A DNA stretch of 35,067 bases from Caldifarciminota bacterium. Its GTDB lineage: Bacteria > Hydrothermota > 32-111. The notes under the pieces are model-generated. The model worked only from the letters and a program-made list of their open reading frames with translations. It searched no databases and was not told the origin of the DNA. The stretch is taken from positions 1 through 35,067 of the forward strand of contig JAUVJU010000007.1 in the NCBI GenBank assembly GCA_030592285.1, in the 5' to 3' direction. The first letter of the stretch is position 1. Each line of letters begins with the position of its first letter. Both the position numbers and the translations under genes were made by a program. This document shows, one piece after another, positions 27,310 through 35,067 of the stretch.

Positions 27310-28968
27310 ATGAAATACAGTAAAGTGCTGTTTCTAATATTAATTTTTTTAATGATCATGGGTTGTTCCAATATGGATGATTATCCTATTGCAAAAGTGG
27401 GGAATAGGTATTTTTATAAAAGCCAGTTTCAAAGAATTTTCACTGGAGTAAAAGCAACTGATGATATTACCATATGGAAAGAAAAAGCTGATGTTATTTT
27501 AGAAAACACTATGAAACAAATGGCAATTCTTGAAATGGGTTTATTAGATGATGATTTAAGAAAAGTGATTGAGAAATCCTATGATAAATCAATAAATGCA
27601 TCATTAGTTCAAGTGGTTTATAAAGACCTTGTAACAAAAAATGAAAATGTTCCTGAAAAAGAGGTTCTTGAAAAATACAAAAGATTAAATACTACATTTG
27701 GGACGCAACATATTCTTGTTGATAATAAGAAACTTGCCGATAGTATTTATAAAGTATTGAAAAAAGAACCATATAAATTTGGATTATTAGCAAAAAAACA
27801 TTCAACGGATACCAATACAAAAGATAATGAAGGAAAAATGAAACCTTTTCCAGGTAGTACATTTATAATTGAATTTGAAAATGCCTGTTTAAATCAAAAG
27901 CCAGGCATAATCGGAAAACCAGTTAAAAGCACATTCGGGTATCATATTATCATTGTTAATAAAAGAGAATTCAAAACACTTGAAAATTATGATAAAGATA
28001 AGGAAGATCTGAAACAGAAAATGATTGGAGAGAAAAGAAAGAAACTTGAACAGGAATCAATGAAGTATCTTGAAAAACTTATTCATTGGAAACCATATAC
28101 AGAAAACATTAAAATATTTCTTGCAAACACAGATGATAAAATTCTGTATATAGATCCGGACTCACTTGAATGGGCAATCAGAAATTTACCACTTGTTCAT
28201 TCAGCAATGGGTACATGGACATATGATGATTTGTATAAATGTAATAAGGAGTATGAATTCGGACCTATTCCAAATACAACAGAAGAGGCATTTAATAATT
28301 ATATGGATAGAACAATGTTTTTCCTATCTCTCTATAACAGAGGAAAGAGAATGGGAGGGCATCTGAATAATGAAACTAAAAAGGAAATTTTCCTTAAACT
28401 TGCAATAATAAGTGAACAGGAATTTGCAAAGAGTATTAGAAAAGAAACCAATCCCAGCGATAGTGTTCTCAATGTTTTTTATACAGATTTTTCAGAGAAG
28501 TTTATGGAAAAAGGCAAAGTAGGGATTTTTATTATCTCTAATCCTGACAGTAATGTAATAAAGATTATTGATGACTCTTTGAAAACAAGTAATAAACCAT
28601 TTAAAGAATTTTCAAGAATTTATTCAACATTGAAACCAAAAGAATTTTCTAAACCAGCATATTATAGAAAAACTGAAGATGATACACTAGGTTACTATGA
28701 GCAAGGTATGATGCTTGGAGAAGCAGGGATGGTTTCAGAAATCTTTAAAAATAGTTATGGTTATAATATTATTAAAGTTATGGAGATACGAAAACCCCAA
28801 ATGAAGAACTTTGACAGAATTAAAAATCAAATTAAAAATGAATATATAAGACATATTATTACATTAAAAGTTAATGAAGAATTTGAAAAGACAAAAGAAC
28901 TTCTGGGAGTAGAAGTATATGAAAAGAATTTTGATAAAATGATTAAAGAAATGTTTAATAACAAATAA
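27310..28968 (+). CDS. Lipoprotein peptidyl-prolyl isomerase with two parvulin-like domains
   Basis: The gene encodes 552 residues, with AGGAGGT before ATG 27310. The signal ends in the lipobox MIMGC (about 15-19). A SurA/PrsA-type helical N-domain (about 25-125) leads to a parvulin domain (about 130-215) with FGTQHILVD, then DNEGKMKPFPGSTFIIEFENA and TFGYHIIIVNKRE. A second, divergent parvulin-like domain lies at about 390-500, with SYGYNIIKVMEIRKP. It is likely a periplasmic foldase or holdase for outer-membrane proteins, anchored by lipid. It is the first of three such genes in a row. Confidence 0.88.
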   Translation: MKYSKVLFLILIFLMIMGCSNMDDYPIAKVGNRYFYKSQFQRIFTGVKATDDITIWKEKADVILENTMKQMAILEMGLLDDDLRKVIEKSYDKSINASLVQVVYKDLVTKNENVPEKEVLEKYKRLNTTFGTQHILVDNKKLADSIYKVLKKEPYKFGLLAKKHSTDTNTKDNEGKMKPFPGSTFIIEFENACLNQKPGIIGKPVKSTFGYHIIIVNKREFKTLENYDKDKEDLKQKMIGEKRKKLEQESMKYLEKLIHWKPYTENIKIFLANTDDKILYIDPDSLEWAIRNLPLVHSAMGTWTYDDLYKCNKEYEFGPIPNTTEEAFNNYMDRTMFFLSLYNRGKRMGGHLNNETKKEIFLKLAIISEQEFAKSIRKETNPSDSVLNVFYTDFSEKFMEKGKVGIFIISNPDSNVIKIIDDSLKTSNKPFKEFSRIYSTLKPKEFSKPAYYRKTEDDTLGYYEQGMMLGEAGMVSEIFKNSYGYNIIKVMEIRKPQMKNFDRIKNQIKNEYIRHIITLKVNEEFEKTKELLGVEVYEKNFDKMIKEMFNNK

Positions 28969-28977
28969 GGAGCTTAA

Positions 28978-29832
28978 ATGAATACCAAGTTTAGAATTTT
29001 AATTGTATCATTATTAGCAATTATTTTAACCCTATCATCCTGTACAGAGAAAAAAAGCAAATTTACACAATCAGGCAAAAAGATCATAAAAGTCAACAAT
29101 GAATACATTACAGATGATCTAATTGGCTTGTTTGGTGACATCAATATGATTGATGAGCAACAGAAACAAATCCTATTAGATGAATTGATAAACAATTTCC
29201 TTATATATAATGAGGCACTTGAATCAGATGTAATGAATGATACAATATTTGTTAATCAACTTGAATTACAAAAGCGACTTGCTATTGCTAACAAATTTTT
29301 GGAAAAAAAATTGCAGGAAATGGTTCCAACCCCTGCTGAAAATGAATTACAGGGATACTATCAGTTAAATAAAAAGAAATTTGATGAGAGTAGAAAATTT
29401 GCTGTAATCTTTATTCATCCACAATTTGGAAAATCATTTGCTGATTCTCTTCATGATTTAATAAAAAGAGGAAGAAAATCATTTAGAAACACTGCAAAGG
29501 AGTTTTCAATAGATACTATTACAGGAAAAAATGGCGGTGTTATTGAAAAATATTTTTCCTTTAAAGATTGGACAATGATGGGATATCCTGTTCTTGATTC
29601 AATTGGTTTTAATTTGAAAAAGAAGGGTGAATTTTCTGAACCAATACAAACAATGCAGGGTGCATATGCTATTATAAAAATTATGGATGTTATTCCTTCA
29701 AATAGTAGCTACACTCAATTAAGACAATTAATATTAAGTGTTGTTTATCAGCAGAAAAGAAATATAAAATTTCAGGAATATATTGATAAATTAAGACAAG
29801 AGGCTAACATTGAATACTTTGATCAAAATTAA
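28978..29832 (+). CDS. Lipoprotein with a parvulin-like domain
   Basis: The gene encodes 284 residues. AAGGAG sits 6 bases before ATG 28978. The signal ends in the lipobox LSSC (about 20-23). A short SurA-N-like helical region (about 40-120) precedes a degenerate parvulin domain (about 130-250) with KFAVIFIHPQF, KNGGVIEKYFSF and GAYAIIKIMD, matching parvulin strand positions. The HxxL/catalytic HIS-type residues are not well conserved, so it may be a chaperone rather than an isomerase. It sits 9 bases after the previous foldase and overlaps the next by 23 bases. Confidence 0.82.
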   Translation: MNTKFRILIVSLLAIILTLSSCTEKKSKFTQSGKKIIKVNNEYITDDLIGLFGDINMIDEQQKQILLDELINNFLIYNEALESDVMNDTIFVNQLELQKRLAIANKFLEKKLQEMVPTPAENELQGYYQLNKKKFDESRKFAVIFIHPQFGKSFADSLHDLIKRGRKSFRNTAKEFSIDTITGKNGGVIEKYFSFKDWTMMGYPVLDSIGFNLKKKGEFSEPIQTMQGAYAIIKIMDVIPSNSSYTQLRQLILSVVYQQKRNIKFQEYIDKLRQEANIEYFDQN

Positions 29833-31096
29833 TTTAGTATTTCTTATTGTATTTATCTTTATTGGTTTGTATGCAGAGGATATACTGCTAGAGAGGATTG
29901 CTGTTGTAATAAATGAAACTCCAATACTTCAAAGTGAGATTAATAAGGGGATTGATATTATTGAATCATCCCCTTTTTACTCTGACCATATTAAGGATTC
30001 ATTGAAGAATCACTTTATTGAATCATTAATAGATGAAAAGATATTGTACCAAATTTCACGGGAAGAAAGCATAAAGATTGACTCTTCATCAATATATATG
30101 AATGTAAAAAAGTATATTAATGAAACATTAAAATCAAGTTTTCCAGATGCAAATGCATATGAGGAGTTTTTAAAAGCAAATAATGTAAATGAGAAAGAGT
30201 TAGAATATTTCTACTTTAAACAGAGAGAATTGTCTTTTATTAAACAGCAGGTTCTTTATAAAAAAATGATAACTCTAAAAATAAATAATAGTGAAATTGA
30301 CGATTATTATGAAGAAAACAGGGACTCTTTCTATATTCCAATAACACTGGATCTCTATCACATTGCTTTTGTTATTCAGCCGGATTCAATGAATCTTATG
30401 TCGGTAATGCAGAAAGTAGATGCACTTGTTAGATCATTAAAAAGCGGCTCTCCTTTTTCAGAAGTAGCAAAACAATACTCTGATGATGAATCTTCTAAAT
30501 ACAGTGGTGGTCTTATAAAATATATAAGATATGGAGATATAAGCCATGAAATGGTAACATTTCTTTACACATTTAAAGAATCAGACACACTAATTTACAC
30601 CCAATCCAGAGAGGGCTTTCATATTATTAAAATTGAGAATGCAGATAATGAAGGGATAGAATATAGACAGATTGTTGTTAAATTCAATATTGATAGAGAT
30701 GACTCAATAAGAATAAAAAGTAAAACAAAAGAAGTGAAGAATTTAATTGAGAATGGAAATTTAAGTTTTGAGGAGGCAGCTCAGAAGTATTCTGATGATT
30801 ATGCAACTGGGATAAAGGGTGGATTTGTAGGACGAATTCCAATTACATCAATAGAGGGTGAAATAAAGAAAATGCTTGAAAATCTTGAAAATGATAAGGT
30901 CTCATCAATAATGAATAGCGATTTTGGATATGAATTATTTATGGTAAGAAATAAAGAGGGTGGGTATGAGAGTTCCTTTGAAGACGTAAAACCATTTATA
31001 AGAAGTATTCTTGAAGGGAAGCAAATTGAAAAGAAAATAAAAGAAATTATTAAGAATGAACGGGCAAATATGTATATAAAGAGAATGGATGGATAA
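29810..31096 (+). CDS. surA: SurA-type periplasmic chaperone/peptidyl-prolyl isomerase
   Basis: The gene encodes 428 residues, the size of E. coli SurA. A TTG start at 29810 is chosen: GAGG lies 6 bases upstream and it gives a full signal peptide (about 1-22, ending GLYA). Residues 25-170 are the SurA_N domain (AVVINETPILQSEINKGI). The first parvulin domain covers about 177-280 (LYHIAFV, EVAKQYSDDESSKYSGG, GFHIIKIEN). The second covers about 283-390 (YRQIVVKF, EEAAQKYSDDYATGIKGG, FGYELFMVRNK). SurA escorts outer-membrane barrels such as those encoded in this window. It overlaps pdxA by 8 bases, the surA-pdxA order known from proteobacteria. Confidence 0.9.
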   Translation: MNTLIKINLVFLIVFIFIGLYAEDILLERIAVVINETPILQSEINKGIDIIESSPFYSDHIKDSLKNHFIESLIDEKILYQISREESIKIDSSSIYMNVKKYINETLKSSFPDANAYEEFLKANNVNEKELEYFYFKQRELSFIKQQVLYKKMITLKINNSEIDDYYEENRDSFYIPITLDLYHIAFVIQPDSMNLMSVMQKVDALVRSLKSGSPFSEVAKQYSDDESSKYSGGLIKYIRYGDISHEMVTFLYTFKESDTLIYTQSREGFHIIKIENADNEGIEYRQIVVKFNIDRDDSIRIKSKTKEVKNLIENGNLSFEEAAQKYSDDYATGIKGGFVGRIPITSIEGEIKKMLENLENDKVSSIMNSDFGYELFMVRNKEGGYESSFEDVKPFIRSILEGKQIEKKIKEIIKNERANMYIKRMDG

Positions 31097-32000
31097 CCCG
31101 GTATTAATTACTGCCGGCGATTTTGCCGGTATTAATCCCTATATTCTATTAGAATCAGTAAAACAATTTCCGGAAATAGAGTTTCATTTATGCTTTAATA
31201 ATGAAACATTGGAGATATACTCTGATTTACTGAACATTGAGATCCCTAATAATTTAAAATGTCTTAAATCAAAAGCAATTATCAGTAATCCTGAAAAGGA
31301 TGATACCTCTCTTGCAGCTGCAATTTCTTTGCAGGAAGCAGTGAGATTGTTAAAGAAAAAACCATCTCTATATAAAAAACTTATAACGCTGCCTGTTAAT
31401 AAGAATTATATTAATAAGCACATAGATGGATTTTCCGGACATACAGAATATTTAGGAAAAGAATTTAATTCTAATATTGCAATGATCCTTTACTCAAGCA
31501 TTATTTCTGTTTGTCCGTTAACCACTCATATTCCCATTGATAAAGTTATTGCTAATATAAATGAGGATTTGATTAAAGGGATATTAAAAAAAGTGAATGA
31601 TTTTTATTTAGAATTTCTTAGTAAAAAGCCAAGAATCACTTTTGTATGTATTAATCCACATTGTTCAGACGGAGATTTATTAAGCAATAGTGATAATATA
31701 TTTAAAAATACCATAGAGAAATTAAGGAACGATTTTCTCATAAATGGCCCAATTTCATCTGACACTGCTTTTTTGCCTGAGTATAGAAATAAAACAGATA
31801 TCTACCTTTGTCCTTCTCATGATCAAGCATTGATTCCATTTAAAATGTTAGCATTCAATACGGGGATTAATATAACAGCGGGCTTACCCTTTTTAAGGGT
31901 TTCTCCTGGTCATGGACCTGCATATAATATGGTTTCCAAAACCGACTTAATATCAATTGGTTCGCTTGTTAAGTGTATTGAGTTTATAAAGAGAATTTAG
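31089..32000 (+). CDS. pdxA: 4-hydroxythreonine-4-phosphate dehydrogenase family protein
   Basis: PdxA oxidises 4-phosphohydroxy-threonine in pyridoxal-phosphate synthesis. The 303-residue protein is a little short (usual about 325-335). Conserved elements include LPVNKNYI, the histidine in FSGHTEYLG (about 118-126), PLTTHIPI, CINPHCSDGD, GPISSDTAF, CPSHDQALIPFK and TAGLPFLRVSPGHGPA, so metal-binding histidines are kept. The first block TAGDFAGINPYI differs from the usual TxGDPAGIGPE, so substrate range could differ. It is co-translated with surA through an 8-base overlap and is the last gene before a repeat-filled intergenic stretch. Confidence 0.88.
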   Translation: MDNPVLITAGDFAGINPYILLESVKQFPEIEFHLCFNNETLEIYSDLLNIEIPNNLKCLKSKAIISNPEKDDTSLAAAISLQEAVRLLKKKPSLYKKLITLPVNKNYINKHIDGFSGHTEYLGKEFNSNIAMILYSSIISVCPLTTHIPIDKVIANINEDLIKGILKKVNDFYLEFLSKKPRITFVCINPHCSDGDLLSNSDNIFKNTIEKLRNDFLINGPISSDTAFLPEYRNKTDIYLCPSHDQALIPFKMLAFNTGINITAGLPFLRVSPGHGPAYNMVSKTDLISIGSLVKCIEFIKRI

Positions 32001-32063
32001 GGACGGTTGTCCATTTTGTCCATTTTCTTATATGTTGGAAAGGTAAAGACAATTGCTCTGTTG

Positions 32064-32090
32064 CATATTCTGAGTAATTTGAAGATATAT
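32064..32090 (+). repeat. GARTAATYYGA hairpin, damaged copy
   Basis: Left arm CATATTCT and loop GAGTAATTTGA are intact, but the right arm AGATATAT has lost a base and runs into the next copy. Confidence 0.5.
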
Positions 32091-32111
32091 TCCGAATAAT
32101 TTGAGGAATAT
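32087..32111 (+). repeat. GARTAATYYGA hairpin, copy 6
   Basis: ATATTCC and GGAATAT form 7 bp around loop GAATAATTTGA. Confidence 0.65.
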
Positions 32112-32221
32112 GTTAAGCAAAATAATTTCTTATGGAACCCCAAGAGTAATTGTGTGAGCCTTTTCATCATGATTAATTAACTTTTCTTTTCCACTCCGTC
32201 ACACAAGTAAACGGATTGATA

Positions 32222-32240
32222 GGTGGGTTTTGAACCCACC
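32222..32240 (+). repeat. Perfect GC-rich hairpin
   Basis: GGTGGGTT, loop TTG and AACCCACC form an 8-bp perfect stem. No T run follows, so it does not look like an intrinsic terminator. Confidence 0.5.
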
Positions 32241-32284
32241 ACTACAAACATAATGAATTTACAAATAATCAAAAATCGCAGTTG

Positions 32285-32311
32285 CATATTCCGAATAATC
32301 TGAGGAATATG
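32285..32311 (+). repeat. GARTAATYYGA hairpin, copy 7
   Basis: CATATTCC and GGAATATG form 8 bp around loop GAATAATCTGA. TTACGAAGAACTTTTATTTC follows, as after copies in the 13.5-14 kb element. Confidence 0.7.
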
Positions 32312-32365
32312 TTACGAAGAACTTTTATTTCTTCAGCTACCTCACACAACCAAATAAATGAGCTG

Positions 32366-32398
32366 CTGCGAGTATAATAAATACCAACTGTATCGCAG
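32366..32398 (+). repeat. CTGYGA stem, copy 2
   Basis: CTGCGA pairs with TCGCAG. The preceding CACACAACCAAATAAATGAG is identical to that before copy 1. Confidence 0.55.
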
Positions 32399-32490
32399 AT
32401 GCTCATTATATTGATTGTCCTTGTCCGCTTCTGTTAAGAGTAATCCAATGAATATGCTCATCCTCTTTCTTGTCCTTCTCCGCAGAAAAG

Positions 32491-32519
32491 ATATATTCTG
32501 AGTAATTTGAAGAATATAT
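32491..32519 (+). repeat. GARTAATYYGA hairpin, copy 8
   Basis: ATATATTCT and AGAATATAT form 9 bp around loop GAGTAATTTGA. Confidence 0.7.
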
Positions 32520-32713
32520 TTGACTTATTGATTGTCTTTGTCCGTTTCTGTTCTTAATATTTATCTTTAAAAAAGGTAAAGACAATTGCTCTGATGAGCA
32601 TAGAAACAACCCGATTTTCTCTCAGAGTTCATCAGAGTAATTGTGTGAGCCTTTTCATCATGATTAATTAACTTTTTTTTTCTACTCCGTCACACAAGTA
32701 AATGGATGAACTA

Positions 32714-32748
32714 CTGCGAGTAGTAAGCATACAAAGCGGTTATCGCAG
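32714..32748 (+). repeat. CTGYGA stem, copy 3
   Basis: CTGCGA (32714-32719) pairs with TCGCAG (32743-32748) around a diverged interior. A GARTAATYYGA hairpin follows after 3 bases, as it does after copy 1. Confidence 0.5.
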
Positions 32749-32751
32749 ATG

Positions 32752-32778
32752 TACATTCTGAATAATTTGAAGAATGTA
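32752..32778 (+). repeat. GARTAATYYGA hairpin, copy 9
   Basis: TACATTCT and AGAATGTA form 8 bp around loop GAATAATTTGA. Confidence 0.7.
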
Positions 32779-32781
32779 TTG

Positions 32782-32802
32782 ATTCCAAATAATTTGAAGA
32801 AT
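32782..32802 (+). repeat. GARTAATYYGA hairpin, degraded short copy
   Basis: ATTCC and AGAAT flank AAATAATTTGA; one C-A mismatch and a changed first loop base. Confidence 0.45.
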
Positions 32803-32833
32803 ATATTGCTTTTCTTGCTTGTCTTCGTTTCTT

Positions 32834-34708
32834 TTATTCACCAAGTATCAAGAATTCAATTCTTCTATTTCTTGCCCTTCCATCTCTTGAAGTATTAGGT
32901 GCGATTGGCATGATTTCTCCATAGCCCTTAGCAACAATTCTCCATGCTTCAATACCATGAGCAACAAGATAATTCCTTACTGCTTCTGCTCTTGCTTGTG
33001 AAAGCAATTGATTGGAAGAAACATTTCCAACGGAATCAGTATGTCCCTGAATTTCAATCTTTACATTAGGATTCTGAATCAGCATTTGTACTGCCTGATC
33101 AAGTGCATAGTATGAAGAAGGTTTTATGGATGCTTTTCCACTATCAAAATAAATTCCAACAAGATTTATAGTTCCACCCTTTTTAAGCATTTCAATATTT
33201 TGAACCAATGTTTTATCTTGTTCAATAACAACGGGTTGACTCCATGCTACAAAACCATCTGAAGATGCTGCCATTGAGTAGGTACCTGGAGTCAGGTCAA
33301 TTCTGTAAATACCTGTACCTGCATCAACAGTAAATGCAGGAATTTCTGTACCTGGGAATGATATTCTTGCAATAACAATTTCCTGATTGGATTTATTGAC
33401 AACCTTTCCTGTAATAGTACCAATTGCCTTCTTTTTAGGATTCAATACAAAATCAACAATCTTGGTCTGTCCCTTTTCCAGTATAATGCCCTTTTCAACC
33501 CATTTATATCCTTCTCTTGTTACTTTTATACGAATTGTTCCTGGTCTGACCTCAATACAATATGTACCAGTTGAATCAGTAACAATGGAAACATCTTCAC
33601 TATATCCAGGTAAGGTTAATTGTGCACTTAATGGCTTACCGCTTAATGCATCAACAATTTTACCAGTTATCATTGTCTTCTTAGTTTCCTTAATAATTTC
33701 ATATTTAAGATCTTTAATAAAATCATAATAATATGATAAACCCAAATGAATTCGCCACTCAGGTATTGCACCATAGCCAAGAGTTATATAGTATGGATCT
33801 GTAAACATTGTGTCTGGAAGGGTGTTTGCAAGGTGGGTGACTCTAAAATCAGAACCAATGTCAATAACAAGTCCGGCAGGAGTATCAAATCTAACACCGC
33901 CGGCAGCAAAAAGAATATATTTATTTTCAAAATAATTGGTGTTTTTAAATTTATTTCCATAAACTTCAATAAAGGGAACAAATGTTCCAAACTCAACAGA
34001 AAATGATGCATTGTAAACATAATAATTAGCAACAGATATCTTTGTATTAAACATTCTTTTAACATATCCGCCATTTAGATTAATCATCATAGGAACTTGC
34101 GTTTTTGTTTTTATGGAAAGAAGTCCTATTACTCCAAAATCCCTGCTATTACTTGTAAAGAAACGAAATATTCCACCTGATTTTTTATTGTAAGTAATTG
34201 TATTAAATGAAGCAGAAGCATAGCCAGGAAGTGGAATTTTGCCTGTATTTATTGAATAGAAACCATAAGCCCCAATATCTGCAGCATCTGTAGAACCAAA
34301 AAGTCCATTTGATGTTAGTTTCACTCCTATATATGTATCTCCCAGTCCATAACTAGCATAATTTCCTTTTATTCTTTCGCTTGCGTCGGGATCCAATTTT
34401 ATTGCATCAATTAATGCTTTCCCAGAAACAGATAATTCTAACCATTTAGTAAAGGTATAAGCAATACCAAAATTTACATCTCCCATTGCATAAGTATCCC
34501 ATGCCATTGTAGTATCTCCGCTTGCAAGAACATATGGAGAAGAGAAATCACGGGAAGTAGCAAATGAATGAAGTGACAAAGTTAATCTTGATGCTTTGTC
34601 AATTGCAGTAATAGCGTGTAATGCTCCGCTTGTTGTGTATATTGATGGTGCGGCGAATACTGATATTGTAAAAGCAAGTAAAATGGTAATAAAAAGAATC
34701 TTTTTCAT
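32834..34708 (-). CDS. OmpA-family outer-membrane protein with two carboxypeptidase-regulatory-like domains
   Basis: The gene encodes 624 residues. TGGAGG lies before ATG 34708. The signal peptide is KKILFITILLAFTISVFA. Residues about 25-340 look like a membrane barrel or beta-rich region (GLGDTYIGVKL, repeated aromatic-alternating strands). Two CarboxypepD_reg-like domains follow at about 345-430 (TGKIVDALSGKPLSAQLTL) and 430-505 (TGKVVNKSNQEIVIARISF). The C-terminus (about 510-624) is an OmpA peptidoglycan-binding domain with IYFDSGKASIKP, IEIQGHTDSVG, LSQARAEAVRNYL and GRARNRRIEF. It likely tethers the outer membrane to peptidoglycan. It stands alone between two repeat regions and has its own promoter. 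Confidence 0.93.
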   Translation of the reverse strand: MKKILFITILLAFTISVFAAPSIYTTSGALHAITAIDKASRLTLSLHSFATSRDFSSPYVLASGDTTMAWDTYAMGDVNFGIAYTFTKWLELSVSGKALIDAIKLDPDASERIKGNYASYGLGDTYIGVKLTSNGLFGSTDAADIGAYGFYSINTGKIPLPGYASASFNTITYNKKSGGIFRFFTSNSRDFGVIGLLSIKTKTQVPMMINLNGGYVKRMFNTKISVANYYVYNASFSVEFGTFVPFIEVYGNKFKNTNYFENKYILFAAGGVRFDTPAGLVIDIGSDFRVTHLANTLPDTMFTDPYYITLGYGAIPEWRIHLGLSYYYDFIKDLKYEIIKETKKTMITGKIVDALSGKPLSAQLTLPGYSEDVSIVTDSTGTYCIEVRPGTIRIKVTREGYKWVEKGIILEKGQTKIVDFVLNPKKKAIGTITGKVVNKSNQEIVIARISFPGTEIPAFTVDAGTGIYRIDLTPGTYSMAASSDGFVAWSQPVVIEQDKTLVQNIEMLKKGGTINLVGIYFDSGKASIKPSSYYALDQAVQMLIQNPNVKIEIQGHTDSVGNVSSNQLLSQARAEAVRNYLVAHGIEAWRIVAKGYGEIMPIAPNTSRDGRARNRRIEFLILGE

Positions 34709-34747
34709 GAGTCCTCCAAAGTGGTTTATTTTAATTTATTTTCCTTT

Positions 34748-34775
34748 ATCATAATATTTATTGTGTCTTTGTCAA
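34748..34775 (-). promoter_or_regulatory. Promoter of the OmpA-family gene
   Basis: On the minus strand TTGACA (34775-34770) and TATGAT (34753-34748) are separated by 16 bases. The leader to ATG 34708 is about 33 bases and contains GGAGG. Confidence 0.6.
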
Positions 34776-34895
34776 GTCTTGATTTGTTATTGTGTTGTTA
34801 CCAATAAAAAATGTCCCCTTAAATTACTATAAATATATGTCCTCTTTTTATGATATATAGTAATGCCTACCCTTGCTCCGTCACACAAGTAAAGG

Positions 34896-34922
34896 TACAT
34901 TCCGAATAATCTAAGGAATGTA
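34896..34922 (+). repeat. GARTAATYYGA hairpin, copy 11
   Basis: TACATTCC and GGAATGTA form 8 bp around loop GAATAATCTAA, one base off the loop consensus. TTGAGCAGG follows. Confidence 0.65.
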
Positions 34923-34946
34923 TTGAGCAGGAATAATTTGAGGATT

Positions 34947-34975
34947 ACATATTTTGAGTAATTCAAAAAATATGT
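34947..34975 (+). repeat. GARTAATYYGA hairpin, copy 12
   Basis: ACATATTTT and AAAATATGT form 9 bp around loop GAGTAATTCAA. Both loop-proximal C-G pairs of other copies are T-A here, on both arms. Confidence 0.65.
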
Positions 34976-35067
34976 TAAACGCAAATCAATCTTGATATTT
35001 TTTTATTTCTTATTTTTCTTTTCTTTTCCTTTTATCCTAATCTTTTCTACTCCGTCACACAAGTAAA

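Larger units (their letters stand above)
32001..32833 (+). repeat. Non-coding region of mosaic structured repeats
   Basis: No plausible gene is seen in this 833-base stretch. It begins GGGACGGTTGTCC, a small inverted repeat, and then holds five to six GARTAATYYGA hairpins, two CTGYGA stems, and two full CTCCGTCACACAAGTAAA copies (32194, 32685) plus a variant near 32339. Two long direct repeats occur: 32042-32060 with 32575-32593, and 32143 onward with 32634 onward. All modules have the same orientation as in 13461-14115. The TGTGTTGTTACCA terminal repeat is not found here, so the stretch looks like a decayed or rearranged element. Confidence 0.6.
34791..35067 (+). repeat. Left part of a second inverted-repeat element (cut by window end)
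   Basis: The stretch begins TGTGTTGTTACCAATA...ATGTCCC (34791-34817), matching the left end at 13462 onward. It then holds CTCCGTCACACAAGTAAA (34876-34893), two hairpins, a polypyrimidine tract (34994-35048) and another CTCCGTCACACAAGTAAA ending exactly at the last base (35050-35067). No gene is seen. The right end lies beyond the window. Confidence 0.6.

Noticed and set aside
32001-32020. GGGACGGTTGTCC as evidence of a REP/RayT transposase system
   Set aside because: The short inverted repeat resembles such elements, but no Y1 transposase gene and no second copy is visible here.
32406-32609. 67-codon minus-strand frame in the second repeat region
   Set aside because: It crosses repeat modules, has no ribosome site and has compositional bias from C/T tracts.

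Overview
The window is AT-rich bacterial chromosomal DNA from a diderm (Gram-negative type) and probably anaerobic bacterium. The diderm call rests on two outer-membrane barrel proteins with aromatic C-termini, an OmpA-family protein, a SurA-type chaperone and several lipoproteins. The anaerobic call rests on a ferredoxin-dependent 2-oxoacid oxidoreductase and an oxygen-labile class I fumarase. The mix resembles Candidatus Cloacimonadota or a neighbouring phylum, but that placement is a guess from gene content; a 16S search would settle it.

Region 1 (1-4970) is an rRNA operon that starts inside the 16S 3' end and continues with tRNA-Ile, tRNA-Ala, 23S and 5S. A 389-residue protein gene with its own Shine-Dalgarno lies between the two tRNAs. 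Its stop codon touches the first base of tRNA-Ala. A strong sigma-70-type promoter follows tRNA-Ala and could drive 23S-5S separately. This is the most unusual feature of the window.

Region 2 (5024-8798, +) holds a small membrane protein, an HD-GYP/TPR protein on an apparently leaderless transcript, and a ComM/YifB-type AAA+ protein overlapping it by 41 bases. Region 3 (8810-13390, -) is a tight six-gene operon: DUF59 Fe-S assembly factor, pseudopilin-like protein, alanine racemase, DUF1844 protein, a LysM protein with a long Glu/Ile tail, and PanB.

Region 4 (13461-14115) is a non-coding element with about 30-bp terminal inverted repeats and a family of covarying hairpins. Related material fills 32001-32833 and 34791-35067, always in the same orientation.

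Region 5 (14186-18301, +) is an operon of ferredoxin, two-subunit fumarase and KorABC. It joins fumarate/malate interconversion to ferredoxin-linked 2-oxoacid chemistry. Region 6 (18313-24270) carries envelope genes: a large glycosidase-like lipoprotein, an outer-membrane barrel paired with an Ig-like lipoprotein, a 53-residue secreted peptide and a small lipoprotein. Region 7 (24307-32000, +) is mfd, three consecutive parvulin-type foldases ending in a SurA homologue, and a PdxA-family gene, echoing the surA-pdxA adjacency known in proteobacteria. Region 8 (32834-34708, -) is an OmpA-family protein with two carboxypeptidase-regulatory-like domains.

Most genes have good GGAGG-type ribosome sites matching the CCTCC at the 16S 3' end. 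Three single genes instead have a promoter placed so that transcription would start at or within a few bases of the ATG.
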